A DNA stretch of 50,692 nucleotides from Bacteroidota bacterium (GTDB taxonomy: Bacteria > Bacteroidota > Bacteroidia > Cytophagales > Cyclobacteriaceae). Each line of letters opens with the position of its first letter. The stretch's first letter is position 1. Location: assembly GCA_027592755.1 (NCBI GenBank), contig JAQCLE010000019.1:1-50692 (forward strand). The letters run 5' to 3'. Shown in pieces: positions 17,712 through 26,752 of this stretch. The translations under genes and the position numbers were made by a program. The notes beneath the pieces were generated by a model. The model searched no databases. It had not been told where the DNA came from and worked only from the letters and a program-made list of their open reading frames with translations.

Positions 17712-19442
17712 TTACATTAAATGATATTCCCCTAATTGAAGCATTTGTTTGAATGTTGCCTGCAACCTACTTTGTACAATCGACTTTTTATTAGGATCAC
17801 TAGGACTGGCTTTAAAGTCATTCCAGGCCGTTGTCCAGTATGCGTCATTCAATTGTCCTGAGAGTAGTACCGATTTTAAGTTGTTCATCACTGTATCGGA
17901 GAGATCAAGGCCCAAAAGCAATGTTGCAGACTCTTTTAGCAGTTCGCTCGGATTTGATGGGTCATCAAGTTTATATACAAAACCAATGATATCGGCATTG
18001 ATCTTTATCTCACTCGATATCCAGAAGCCCCAATAGAGAAGTGAATCGGTAGTTATCGCACGCTTGGTGATAGTATCCGTTGTAATCCAGGCTTTGTCGT
18101 ATTGTGGAGCCTGGTAATAGGGTGTCCATCCAGCTACATTGGGGGGATCACCCATTTCCATCCCAAGGTTGGCCATGTGCCAATGCATTGACCGCCTGAC
18201 TATATAATTTAATGGAAGTTCGTTTTCGTTAGACGATTTGACATCAAAGGTCTTCCAGAGGCCCAAAAGATGTTCAGCAGGACTTTTGATCAACACACCT
18301 TTGTTGAGTGGATCATAAAAATGCTCACTTGTAAATAAAGCTCTTAAAACCGGGGTGATTTCATAATCATTAGAGCGAAATATTTCTGCCAGTGGTTCGA
18401 TAACATTCTGCTCAACGGTTTCCGAAATATCATTGTAAACAAAAAACGAATACAATCTTCTACAGATGTACTTAGACGTCTCTTCATGGCCGATGATCAT
18501 ATCCAACAAGTCATCCAATTCATTTGCTCCATTACCTGTTATAATTTTATTGTTATAAAAGGAAGAAAATTGCTTATCTGTATCATCGTGCCTGTCTGCA
18601 TAAAAACCGGCTTTGAAAGTGCCAGCATTGTCGTATGGCGTCCAGTCGATACCCCAACCTGTCAATACCCTTGCAGCAGCCTGCACATCACCTTCAGTAT
18701 ACTTTGATCCGGGCCCCTTTCCAATGCAAAACAACTCCTGCAATTCCCGCCCAAAGTTTTCATCGGGTGCTCCTTTCGCATTCTTGGTGCCATTAAGAAA
18801 GATCAACATAGAGGGATCAAGTGTCAACTCCCTGATAAGTGACTTGTAATTACCAAGGGCATTTCTTCGCAACATGTCGTAATAATGGAAGCTTGCTTTG
18901 GCAATGTAGACGTCCCACACTTTGGTCACCAGCAGGTTATTCCAGAACAAAATCATTTTTTCATGGATGTTGGTTTCCTGCCTGATTATATTTTTTATCT
19001 GCCATGTCTTTAGGGAAACGACACGATAGCCTTCTTTATCACCACCATGAGGTGCCTGTAGCCATGATTCCCCCAACTTAACATTGGGATCCACGGCATC
19101 CGCCTCAATACCATTGTAATCATTCACGGGTGGTGGCGGTGGCTCGGATGGTGTCAAAATTTTGTCAACGGCTTCACCAGCTGATAGCCCTTTAAAATGA
19201 TCGAGCTCATATTTTTTAATACCAAAAAGCGTTCTGGCAAGTAAGTGCCTCGCCTGGGCTTCTTCCCATGGGCCGGTATATGGTTCCAGCCCTGAGGTTA
19301 CCTCCCTCGTCCTTGTGCGTGGGGTGGCATCATGTTGCGCCGAGGTTTTTGGTGACTCCAGGATCATCGGCTTTACCTTGCGAAACTTTTCAATCCATTG
19401 AAAACGTTCCTTCGAACGTGGATCCTGATCATCAATTGGCAT
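17712..19442 (-). CDS. DUF1800 family protein
   Basis: This 576-aa protein matches DUF1800: LLARTLFGIKKYELD, a proline run (EPPPPPVND), MILFWNNLLVTKVWD, GRELQELFCIG and DPPNVAGWTPY. The family has no proven activity but nearly always travels with DUF1501 proteins. The first 25 residues are charged and no signal peptide is seen, unlike its partner. Either it stays inside the cell or an upstream start was missed. The upstream DNA gives no obvious extension. A perfect -7 element lies 26 bases before the ATG. Transcription continues into the DUF1501 gene with a 2-base gap. Confidence 0.9.
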   Translation of the reverse strand: MPIDDQDPRSKERFQWIEKFRKVKPMILESPKTSAQHDATPRTRTREVTSGLEPYTGPWEEAQARHLLARTLFGIKKYELDHFKGLSAGEAVDKILTPSEPPPPPVNDYNGIEADAVDPNVKLGESWLQAPHGGDKEGYRVVSLKTWQIKNIIRQETNIHEKMILFWNNLLVTKVWDVYIAKASFHYYDMLRRNALGNYKSLIRELTLDPSMLIFLNGTKNAKGAPDENFGRELQELFCIGKGPGSKYTEGDVQAAARVLTGWGIDWTPYDNAGTFKAGFYADRHDDTDKQFSSFYNNKIITGNGANELDDLLDMIIGHEETSKYICRRLYSFFVYNDISETVEQNVIEPLAEIFRSNDYEITPVLRALFTSEHFYDPLNKGVLIKSPAEHLLGLWKTFDVKSSNENELPLNYIVRRSMHWHMANLGMEMGDPPNVAGWTPYYQAPQYDKAWITTDTITKRAITTDSLLYWGFWISSEIKINADIIGFVYKLDDPSNPSELLKESATLLLGLDLSDTVMNNLKSVLLSGQLNDAYWTTAWNDFKASPSDPNKKSIVQSRLQATFKQMLQLGEYHLM

Positions 19443-19467
19443 AACCTCTCGCTGCTTTTATTTGATT

Positions 19468-19475
19468 CAAATTTA
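19468..19475 (-). promoter_or_regulatory. -7 promoter element of the DUF1800-DUF1501 operon
   Basis: On the minus strand this reads TAAATTTG, a perfect match to TAnnTTTG, 26 bases before the start at 19442. No clear -33 motif was seen at the usual distance. The divergent alginate-lyase-type gene starts at 19643. Confidence 0.4.
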
Positions 19476-19642
19476 GTTTAATTAGTAAAGTTTCTCCGAC
19501 TTCAATGGATCATTAACGATGAACATTAATCAATATTTTTAAGGATGAATTGATATGACGTGATAACTGAGCACAGACCACCCATCAACATTTAGTTCTT
19601 AATGCCATTCTTAGACTGTTAATTGGGAATAAATACATTACG

Positions 19643-20739
19643 ATGAAAGCAATCTCATTTTTAGTATTCCAACTAATGGTAACAGTCTGCCAGGCTCAAT
19701 TTGTGCATCCAGGGATGCTGCATAACAAAAAAGATCTTGAATTGGTTAGACAAAAGGTCCATAATGGAGAAGAGCCATGGAAATCAGCTTCTGAAGATTT
19801 GAAAGCTTCCGATAACACCAACCTGAGCTGGATAGCCAAACCAATAAATGTGGTTGTAGTCGGTACTATAACCGTCCGAATATTGGGGCAACCGATTTCT
19901 GGCGTGATGGAGATGCCGCCTATACCATGGCGTTGCGGTGGTATATCTCCCAGGATAAAGCTTATGCAGAAAAGGCTATCGAAATATTGAATGCATGGTC
20001 ATTTACATTGGATTCTATTACCCACGACAACAGGAAATGGCACATAGGCACTGGCGGTATCAAATTCCTTAATGCCGCAGAAATCATAAAACATACTTAC
20101 AAAGGTTGGAAAAAGAAAGACCAACAAGCTTTTGAAGACATGATTCTAAAGGTATGGTTTCCGGTAATAGAGCCTTTTCAACCCAACTTCAACGGCAACG
20201 CTGCTATCATGCAAACCATGATGTCCATCGGGATATTTACAGACCGGCAAGACATCTTTGACAGGGCCTACAACCACTGCCTAAATGGAGAATCCCTTGG
20301 TGCTATCGGCAATTACGACAACGAGGCCGGCCAGTGCCAGGAAAGCGGCCGTAATCAGAACCATGCTCAATTAGGACTTGGATTCATGAGTGCCATCTGT
20401 GAGACCGCATGGAACCAGGGTCTTGACCTCTACGGTGCGTATGCCAACCGTCTTGCCCTCGGGTTTGAGTATACCGCAAAGTACATGATTGGTGAGGAGG
20501 TGGAGTATGTGCCTTATAAAACATTTAAGGGTGATATCGTTTTTCCGGATAGCATTTCTAGCCAAGGCCGGGGAAGATTTTCACCGGTTTACGAACGTGG
20601 CTTCAGGCACTACCATGACCGCATGGGCCTCGAAATGCCCTATACGAAACTTGCCATGGAAAAAAGTACTCCCGAGCGTTCCGGTGGCTCATTAATACCA
20701 TGGTCTACCCTAATGAATCACGGTTACCCGTCAAAATAA
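19643..20739 (+). pseudogene. Alginate-lyase-family gene with a frameshift
   Basis: A signal peptide (MKAISFLVFQLMVTVCQAQ) opens the first frame, which matches the family up to about residue 67. A one-base loss near 19846-19849 moves the true frame, which continues CGCSRYYNRPNIGATDFWRD to the stop at 20739. The second frame carries alginate-lyase-superfamily (PF05426) motifs: FNGNAAIMQTMMSIG and ESGRNQNHAQLGLG, where Asn, Arg and His line the active site in relatives. Repaired, the protein would be about 365 aa. It should cleave uronate-containing polysaccharide by beta-elimination. Everything else is intact, so a recent mutation or read error are both possible. It converges with the heparinase-family gene. 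Confidence 0.85.
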
Positions 20740-20855
20740 TTTAATAGTTTCATCCATCGGTGATGAAAAACAGTATGATCATCTCTTGAATATTACTCCA
20801 TAATTCATCAACTTGGCCTCGTTGAATTAAAATAGAAACCATAAATATAAAGATC

Positions 20856-20960
20856 ATGTCTAAATCACAAGACGCGAAGAAAACCGCTAAAAAGGAACCT
20901 CTTAAAACTGCAAAAGAGAAGAAACAAGAAAAGAGGGAAAAGAAAGCTAAAAAGGGTTGA
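20856..20960 (+). CDS. 34-aa Lys-rich small protein
   Basis: A complete ATG-to-TGA frame encodes 34 residues, MSKSQDAKKTAKKEP, then LKTAKEKKQEKREKK and AKKG. It has 15 Lys, one Arg and no hydrophobic segment. AAAG (20849-20852) sits just before the start. I recall very similar tiny proteins (opening SKxQDAKKxxKKEP) in other Bacteroidetes, but have not checked this. The composition suggests nucleic-acid or ribosome binding (inference). It ends 12 bases before the convergent stop of the heparinase-family gene. Confidence 0.6.
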   Translation: MSKSQDAKKTAKKEPLKTAKEKKQEKREKKAKKG

Positions 20961-20972
20961 TTTCTTAAGGGT

Positions 20973-23057
20973 CTACAACACCTCAAACAGTCCCTTTTCC
21001 GGATCAATGATAAAGCTTAAGATAGTGGACTGATCCCCGTCATTGATTAACTCGATTCTGTGATGATCAGTCTCCATGCGATTCTCATTCGAACCATAAG
21101 ATATGAGCCAGGTGACACGCCACTCATTGCTTGAGTGCTTCAATAATATCATGGGGGTGTCTTCAAACTCAAAACCAGGCCCAATACCGTAAACAAGTTC
21201 CATCCGTCGATTGCTGTACATTGAAATCCTCTGACCAGAATTCAAACCAGGACCTTCAATATCCACATTAAATGTAAAGCCTGAAGATACACCTTTGGGG
21301 TTTTTAATAAAACTGTAAGGATATCCTTCTTTAAGTTCGTAATCCGGTCCATCTGGGTCATTTTTGAAACTCCCCCTTGTGTGGTAAGCAAGCTCCATTT
21401 CTTTAGGCACATCCGATTTGACAACATCTGAAATAAGGATTGTCGATTCATCAGGGAGGCAAAGGGTGCGGTAAAACACTACCCCATCATAAAGCTCGTT
21501 AGCTTTTAATTGGGTAAAAGGAATGCCCTTTTCAATCCCTGAATTCAAGAGCTCTCCACCATTAAAGGCCTGGTTTTCTCCATTGATAATTAACGTGTTA
21601 TGTGAAAGAGAATTCTTGTACCAGTTGTGGTATGCCGGTGCCCCATAATCAGCAATCCCCGGATCAATGGCGGTATAATCTCCATTGTACCAGGTAACAA
21701 AACTCAGTGCATCCGGATGGGCATGACCACCGGCATTTTTATCGTATTGGACCAAAGTCCAGAAGTTTTTCCTGTAAAGGATGTCAATCCAGGTTCCCGC
21801 GTAGCTGGCGGTATTGGATTCCAGCAGCAATGGTTTTTCATCATATTGTTCATCACTATAAAACCATTCATAATTGAATATCAGATTCTCATTGCTGCCT
21901 ACCGACTCCAGTATCTTTTTGTATTCGGGGTCTTTAAACCTGGAATAGGCATAGAAATAAAGCCTCTTGAAATTAGGCAGATAGATTGGTCTGGCATCAT
22001 TAAGCCTGGGCATATCACCATTAGGTGGTGAAAAACGGAGTGGTGCATCGAACAACTTTTTGATGGTCAGGGACCTACCCTGAGCGCCGTGGTTTTTTAC
22101 GGCCTCAGCAAGGATGTGGATAGGCTCGATGGCATAAAAATGATAAGATGGAGAGCGTTCATACCACAATCCATCGGAGGTTAATCCATTGTCCAGATTC
22201 GTATTGAATCCATGTTCAGGATCGTTTACAGCCAAATTCACCAGGCTGTCGTTACCAATCAAATAACCTGTGAGGCCAATGGCAGCATTATTCCAGCATT
22301 GTATATTGTGAACACCGCGTCTGTTCCTGGTAATAGCACTCATTGCTGGCATCAGAATGTTATCTTCTATGGATTGTCTTCGCTCCGCCTCTAAATCATC
22401 CCAAATCAGGTCCAACCCTTGCAGAATTCTGATCAACCATACCGACTCATCCAGGGACTGAACTGAAACCTTGCCTACTCCAGTGCCTTTGTCGAAATCC
22501 GGTTGATGATGTATGTTGCGATAGGGGTACTTTGGATATTGAATAATATAGTGATTCATCACGTCATTGCAATAATCCAGGTATTTCTTTTCATTGGTAA
22601 GTTGGTGCATCAGCGCCGAAGCAAACAAGGCGTTGGAATAAAACCCATGAATCTGTGTTGAAATGACAACACCATTGTAATCCTCAGAAGGGATGTCCGG
22701 ATTTCCAAGATAAACCTGTGAGCTGTCAAAATTGTAATGCTCCCATTGGAAAGGGCCAATCTGCTTACCCGTGATCATCCTCCTGCCTTCAACAGGATCA
22801 GCGTAGTAGTGATACCAGTTACCTCCACGATCAGGCACATTCACTTTAAGATTTATAATCGAATCTGTGTAATGCTTTAGATTGGCAAAGTGGTTGAACT
22901 GAAAATGAGAAGGATCAATGCTTTTCTTGAGTTTATTAATGTCATTATTAGTAAGAAATAATGTCAATTCATATTTAGCATCTTTTTTATTGCAGGAAGG
23001 CAGCATTAAAAAGGAGAAGGCTATAAACAGGTAAACATTGAAATTATTTTTGGACAT
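20973..23057 (-). CDS. Heparinase II/III-family polysaccharide lyase (lipoprotein)
   Basis: The 694-aa protein has a lipoprotein signal (LPSC, Cys22). An alpha/alpha-toroid N-terminal domain follows, with HNIQCWNNAAIGLTGY and LWYERSPSYHFYA carrying the Asn/His and Tyr residues used in catalysis by relatives. The C-terminal heparinase_II_III beta domain begins near residue 410 (NAGGHAHPDALSF, SHNTLIINGENQ). It should depolymerise uronic-acid polysaccharides such as alginate or glycosaminoglycan-like chains. The neighbouring alginate-lyase-family gene supports an alginate-like target. The exact PL family (15, 17, 21 or other) cannot be fixed by eye. Confidence 0.85.
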   Translation of the reverse strand: MSKNNFNVYLFIAFSFLMLPSCNKKDAKYELTLFLTNNDINKLKKSIDPSHFQFNHFANLKHYTDSIINLKVNVPDRGGNWYHYYADPVEGRRMITGKQIGPFQWEHYNFDSSQVYLGNPDIPSEDYNGVVISTQIHGFYSNALFASALMHQLTNEKKYLDYCNDVMNHYIIQYPKYPYRNIHHQPDFDKGTGVGKVSVQSLDESVWLIRILQGLDLIWDDLEAERRQSIEDNILMPAMSAITRNRRGVHNIQCWNNAAIGLTGYLIGNDSLVNLAVNDPEHGFNTNLDNGLTSDGLWYERSPSYHFYAIEPIHILAEAVKNHGAQGRSLTIKKLFDAPLRFSPPNGDMPRLNDARPIYLPNFKRLYFYAYSRFKDPEYKKILESVGSNENLIFNYEWFYSDEQYDEKPLLLESNTASYAGTWIDILYRKNFWTLVQYDKNAGGHAHPDALSFVTWYNGDYTAIDPGIADYGAPAYHNWYKNSLSHNTLIINGENQAFNGGELLNSGIEKGIPFTQLKANELYDGVVFYRTLCLPDESTILISDVVKSDVPKEMELAYHTRGSFKNDPDGPDYELKEGYPYSFIKNPKGVSSGFTFNVDIEGPGLNSGQRISMYSNRRMELVYGIGPGFEFEDTPMILLKHSSNEWRVTWLISYGSNENRMETDHHRIELINDGDQSTILSFIIDPEKGLFEVL

Positions 23058-23295
23058 AGATGGAAAACTGAATCCTGGATGTCAGCTATATATTCTGAAT
23101 GTACAAATCGGGCGCTATAATCCCAAAATTGATCGGGACAACTTTCGAATGAGTATTCCCCGTGGCCGCATCTCATTTGCAAACTATAATTAGATGCAGG
23201 AAGCTAAGTACACTGTAATTCATCTTAAAATACAATAGTTTTGACCGTGAAATCAATAATAGGCACTTTTTGAGGTGCAGCCTCCCAAACATAAA

Positions 23296-24045
23296 ATGAC
23301 AATCCAGGAAATAGAAAATATTGAATTAAAATTTTTAACGCCTGGTGATTACGAGGAGTTGAAATTAGCGATAATTGAATCCTATACCAATATGCCCAAT
23401 GCTTATTGGAAGATTTCTCATATAAAATCATTGATTGAAAGATTTCCTGATGGACAGGTGGTTATTAAAGTAAATGGTCAATTAGCCGGATGCGCTTTAT
23501 CTATTATTGTTGATTATAATAAATTTGAAGAACATCATACCTACAAGGAAATCACTGGAAATTATTTCTTCAAAACCCATTCCGACGAAGGTGATGTACT
23601 CTATGGCATAGATGTTTTCATCAAGCCCGAATACCGCGGATTACGACTTGGTCGTCGACTTTATGATTACAGAAAGGAACTATGCGAACGTTTAAATTTA
23701 AGGGGAATAGCTTTTGGAGGAAGAATACCGAACTATCATAAATATTCAGACGAAATATCTCCAAAGGAGTATATAGAGAAAGTTAAGAGAAAAGAGATCC
23801 ATGATTCTGTTTTAAATTTTCAAATATCCAATGACTTTCATCCTTCAAAGATATTGAAAGGATACCTGGAAGGAGATGAAGCATCGAATGAATTCGCTGT
23901 CCTGTTGGAATGGGATAACATTTATTTCGAAAAGCAGACTACAAAAGCGACTACTAAGAAAAAGATTGTTCGTCTAGGATTGATTCAATGGCAAATGCGT
24001 CCATATAAGGACTTGGAGGAATTGATGCAGCAGGCTTGCTGTTAA
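23296..24045 (+). pseudogene. GNAT acetyltransferase left from a truncated GNAT/nitrilase fusion gene
   Basis: The 249-aa frame contains a full GNAT acetyltransferase domain (YGIDVFIKPEYRGLRLGRRLYDYRKELC holds the acetyl-CoA loop). It then begins the second domain of the common Bacteroidetes GNAT/carbon-nitrogen-hydrolase fusion (VRLGLIQWQMRPYKDLEELM) and stops after MQQACC. In the intact family about 260 further residues of nitrilase fold follow. The downstream DNA has no trace of that domain and instead carries unrelated remnants, so the 3' half was deleted. The ATG at 23296 matches the usual start of the family. The acetyltransferase half may still work. Confidence 0.8.
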
Positions 24046-24088
24046 GATCGTTTCATTATCCAGAAGTGATGATTTCTCACCAGATGGG

Positions 24089-24130
24089 TTCGGGATAGAA
24101 ATGACCCTATTAGTTGATGGTCATTCCGAA
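24089..24130. other. Hairpin in the non-coding scar after the GNAT remnant
   Basis: AATGACC (24100-24106) pairs with GGTCATT (24119-24125) and TTCGG (24089-24093) with CCGAA (24126-24130), with unpaired bases between. No T-run follows directly, though seven T occur at about 24161-24167. The stretch 24046-24230 holds no gene that I can support. It is probably debris from the deletion that cut the GNAT gene. Confidence 0.35.
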
Positions 24131-24230
24131 GCCGACCTGTCCTGCCCGCCCTTTAAGCTTTTTTTGGTCTTACTCACCAACAAATTGAATCTAAACACTC
24201 ACCACCCATCACTGGTTCTCGATCATGACC

Positions 24231-24780
24231 TTAACTCACGAAATTAGTCCACCCCCAACCGTCGTCGTCGGTATATTGTTCATTTTTCAACAAATCATGA
24301 ATAGGCAGCAGGAAGCCAAAAGAAATGAAAGAATTTTCAGGTAAGCCTGCACGCAGGTAATCTTGTATGTTCCAGGATGCCATCCTCCATCAACTTTTAA
24401 TAACTGACCAATTGGATCGCTCAAGCCGTGCAAATACTTTTCGACCATCGACTTTGTAAGTACAATGGAATTGGGTTCAGTGAGAAGTGTGCTTCGGTTG
24501 CCTTTCAGCAATTGATAATCAAACATGGTAAGAAGTCCTGATCCACGAAATACATACTTTTTTCTTCCTCGAAAAACTGTCGTCGATCATCACCCGCCCT
24601 TCACAGGTTACCACTGCACCATAATATTGCAAATGTGTCCTTGTATAGTTGGAGACACGATACGGTTTCCAGAATTGTAGGTGCCAGCTGGTAGCTACTA
24701 TTGTTTGAATAACCAAAATCCTCTCCTTTCTGATAGTTATAGGTATCCCAATGAAAATCCTGCTCGTAGAAGACGAGCCA
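24231..24780 (-). pseudogene. Fragment of a MacB/FtsX-type ABC transporter permease
   Basis: Pieces in different minus-strand frames line up with the periplasmic core of a Bacteroidetes ABC permease. They are, in order: HWDTYNYQKGEDFGYSNNSS followed by YQLAPTILE; NYTRTHLQYYGAVVTCEG; MFDYQLLKGNRSTLLTEPNS; DPIGQLLKVDGGWHPGTYK; and LLPIHDLLKNEQYTDDDGWG, ending FVS-stop at 24231. At least three frameshifts separate them. The N-terminal membrane anchor and the whole C-terminal FtsX half are missing, so it cannot be functional. It lies in the scar after the truncated GNAT gene. Confidence 0.8.
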
Positions 24781-24838
24781 TTAAAGACAATCATCTCCTG
24801 GATATTGCTTTTTTATGATTAGCCAATGGCAGTTTACA

Positions 24839-24868
24839 AGTGGAATATCCACTACCCTACTAACTTTA
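24839..24868 (+). promoter_or_regulatory. Palindrome and -7 element before the binding-protein gene
   Basis: AGTGGA and TCCACT (24839-24844 and 24848-24853) form a perfect inverted repeat with a 3-base spacer. It is followed by TAACTTTA (24861-24868), a 7/8 match to TAnnTTTG. The start codon at 24873 lies only 4 bases further, so the transcript would be almost leaderless. A metal- or cobalamin-responsive operator is possible. Confidence 0.3.
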
Positions 24869-24872
24869 CCGG

Positions 24873-25961
24873 ATGAATAAACTCCCCTATCGGGAATTGC
24901 TTATTATCGCAATACTCCTGTTAATAATCGGGTGCAGACCGCAACGGGCTGAGATCATAGATACTGAGAAATTAAGCACCTTAAATTACGCTCAAAATCT
25001 CGACATTACAACCGATGGTAAAACTTCTAAAATTATCATCAAGGAACCCTACAAAGGGGCATATGCATCAGTGACATTTAGTTCCGAACAACCTGTAAAA
25101 CGTATTGTCTGCACTTCAACTTCCCAAATAGGATTTCTCGATTTATTAGACGCACAGGAAGTTTTGGCCGGGTATACCACGACTGATTATATCTCTTCAC
25201 TGAAGGTGAGACAATTAATTGACTCAGGTCGGATCCTTGATATTGGCCGGGACATCGTCATCAACATAGAGAAATTGCTCGAATTGAAACCAGACCTGGT
25301 CGTCGCCTATAGCGTTACTGGTGACATCAGCCAATGGGAACAACTGGAAAGCTTCGGAATTCCAGTGATCTTTGACGCATCGCATCTTGAGGAGACCCCC
25401 CTCGCCCAGGCAGAATGGATCAAACTTTTCGGGGCACTTTTAGGTATCCCATCAAAGGCTGATTCCATTTTTAAAGTAATTGAATCCAACTATACGATTC
25501 TATTTGATAAAACAGCTACAAATACCTCCCGGCCCACGATTATTTGTGGTTCCATGTACAATGGAACCTGGTTTATGCCCGGAGGAAAAAGCTGGGTAGC
25601 CAGTTATATCAATGACGCTGGAGGTGATTACCTCTGGAATGAATTAACCGAAACAGGAAGTGTGCCTTTGAGTTTTGAGGTAGTTTTTGAACATAGCCAT
25701 GATGCTGACATATGGATCGGAGCAACAATATTTAACAACATTTCATCTATCGAAACCGCCGATGACAGGTATGCTTCATTTAAAAGCGTGGCTGAGAAAC
25801 GCATTTTTACTCCGGTAAAAAGACTTAACGGTTTGGGTGGAAATGACTACTATGAAATGGGGATCGCCCGCCCTGACCTGGTACTGGCAGACTTTATCAA
25901 AATCCTCCAACCTGATCTGCTGGATGATGATGAGCTCTATTTTTATAAAAAACTTGAATAG
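24873..25961 (+). CDS. Periplasmic binding lipoprotein of a metal/cobalamin-type ABC importer
   Basis: This 362-aa protein has a lipoprotein signal (LIIGC, Cys21). It then shows the TroA/BtuF-like class III binding fold: KRIVCTSTSQIGFLDLL, INIEKLLELKPDLVVAY (helix-beta unit), a long backbone helix (about 185-215), and RPDLVLADFIKILQPDL at the end. Family members bind ferric siderophores, heme or cobalamin and hand them to a membrane permease. No permease or ATPase gene is adjacent, so it is an orphan here. It starts an apparent operon with surE 17 bases downstream. The ligand cannot be decided from sequence. Confidence 0.85.
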   Translation: MNKLPYRELLIIAILLLIIGCRPQRAEIIDTEKLSTLNYAQNLDITTDGKTSKIIIKEPYKGAYASVTFSSEQPVKRIVCTSTSQIGFLDLLDAQEVLAGYTTTDYISSLKVRQLIDSGRILDIGRDIVINIEKLLELKPDLVVAYSVTGDISQWEQLESFGIPVIFDASHLEETPLAQAEWIKLFGALLGIPSKADSIFKVIESNYTILFDKTATNTSRPTIICGSMYNGTWFMPGGKSWVASYINDAGGDYLWNELTETGSVPLSFEVVFEHSHDADIWIGATIFNNISSIETADDRYASFKSVAEKRIFTPVKRLNGLGGNDYYEMGIARPDLVLADFIKILQPDLLDDDELYFYKKLE

Positions 25962-25978
25962 CACCTTAACTTAGCAAA

Positions 25979-26752
25979 ATGTCAAAACCTTTGATTCTTG
26001 TTACCAATGATGACGGCATCACTTCTCGCGGAATAAGAAGACTCATCAGCCTGATGCAGCAACTTGGTGAGGTGGTGGTCGTCGCTCCGGATAGTCCGCA
26101 GTCCGGAATGGGCCATGCCATCACTGTCGGAGACATCTTGCGCCTGACAGAAACTGATATCTATCCCGGCTTGCAGGCTTTCAAATGCAGTGGCACCCCT
26201 GCAGACTGTGTTAAAATGGCAAAAGATCTTGTTTTGAAATCGAAAAAGCCTGACCTCGTGGTGAGTGGAATCAACCATGGGAGTAATACTTCTATCAGTG
26301 TGCTTTATTCCGGAACAATGTCGGCAGCCATCGAAGCTGCTATCGAAAATATGCCGGCCATTGGGTTTTCATTGTGCGATTACGAAAGTAGTGCGGATAT
26401 GGATCACGTAGATGAGTATGTGCTAAGAATAGCCAAAGAAGCGCTTGTCAAAGACATGGGTCATGGTGTGGCACTCAATGTCAACTTCCCTGCAAAACAA
26501 AAAGAATCTATTCAAGGGATAAGAATATGCCGTCAGGCAAACGCAAAATGGCAAGAAGATTTCGATCAACGAGTAGATCCCTATGGCCGTAAATATTTTT
26601 GGATGACAGGAAATTTTATCAATCACGATAAAGGTGAGGATAACGATGAGTGGGCCATTGCTAACAATTTTGTATCCGTCGTTCCCTGTCAGTTTGACCT
26701 CACCTCCTATCACGCAATTAATTTGCTCAATGATGACTGGAATTTTGAGTAA
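25979..26752 (+). CDS. surE: 5'/3'-nucleotidase SurE
   Basis: The 257-aa protein has the SurE signature residues: VTNDDG (Asp11, Asp12), Ser42 in SPQSGMGHA and Asn99 in SGINHGSN, which coordinate the divalent metal. SurE removes phosphate from 5'- and 3'-nucleoside monophosphates and some polyphosphates, and is linked to stationary-phase survival. The length is normal for the family. It follows the binding-protein gene by 17 bases. Its stop codon (26750-26752) abuts the stop of the convergent aldo/keto reductase gene with no gap. Confidence 0.95.
   Translation: MSKPLILVTNDDGITSRGIRRLISLMQQLGEVVVVAPDSPQSGMGHAITVGDILRLTETDIYPGLQAFKCSGTPADCVKMAKDLVLKSKKPDLVVSGINHGSNTSISVLYSGTMSAAIEAAIENMPAIGFSLCDYESSADMDHVDEYVLRIAKEALVKDMGHGVALNVNFPAKQKESIQGIRICRQANAKWQEDFDQRVDPYGRKYFWMTGNFINHDKGEDNDEWAIANNFVSVVPCQFDLTSYHAINLLNDDWNFE

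Noticed and set aside
20748-20768. TTTCATC/GATGAAA hairpin after the alginate-lyase-family gene as a terminator
   Set aside because: No T-run follows on either strand at the right place; a weak stem only.
23275-23295. Upstream extension of the GNAT frame (QPPKHK...)
   Set aside because: The family starts at the ATG at 23296; the extension shows no conserved sequence.
24046-24180. Resemblance to the reverse complement of a 5S rRNA 3' region (TTCGGGAT...GACC...)
   Set aside because: Only short pieces match, the length and second domain are missing, and the inverted repeat explains the pattern better.
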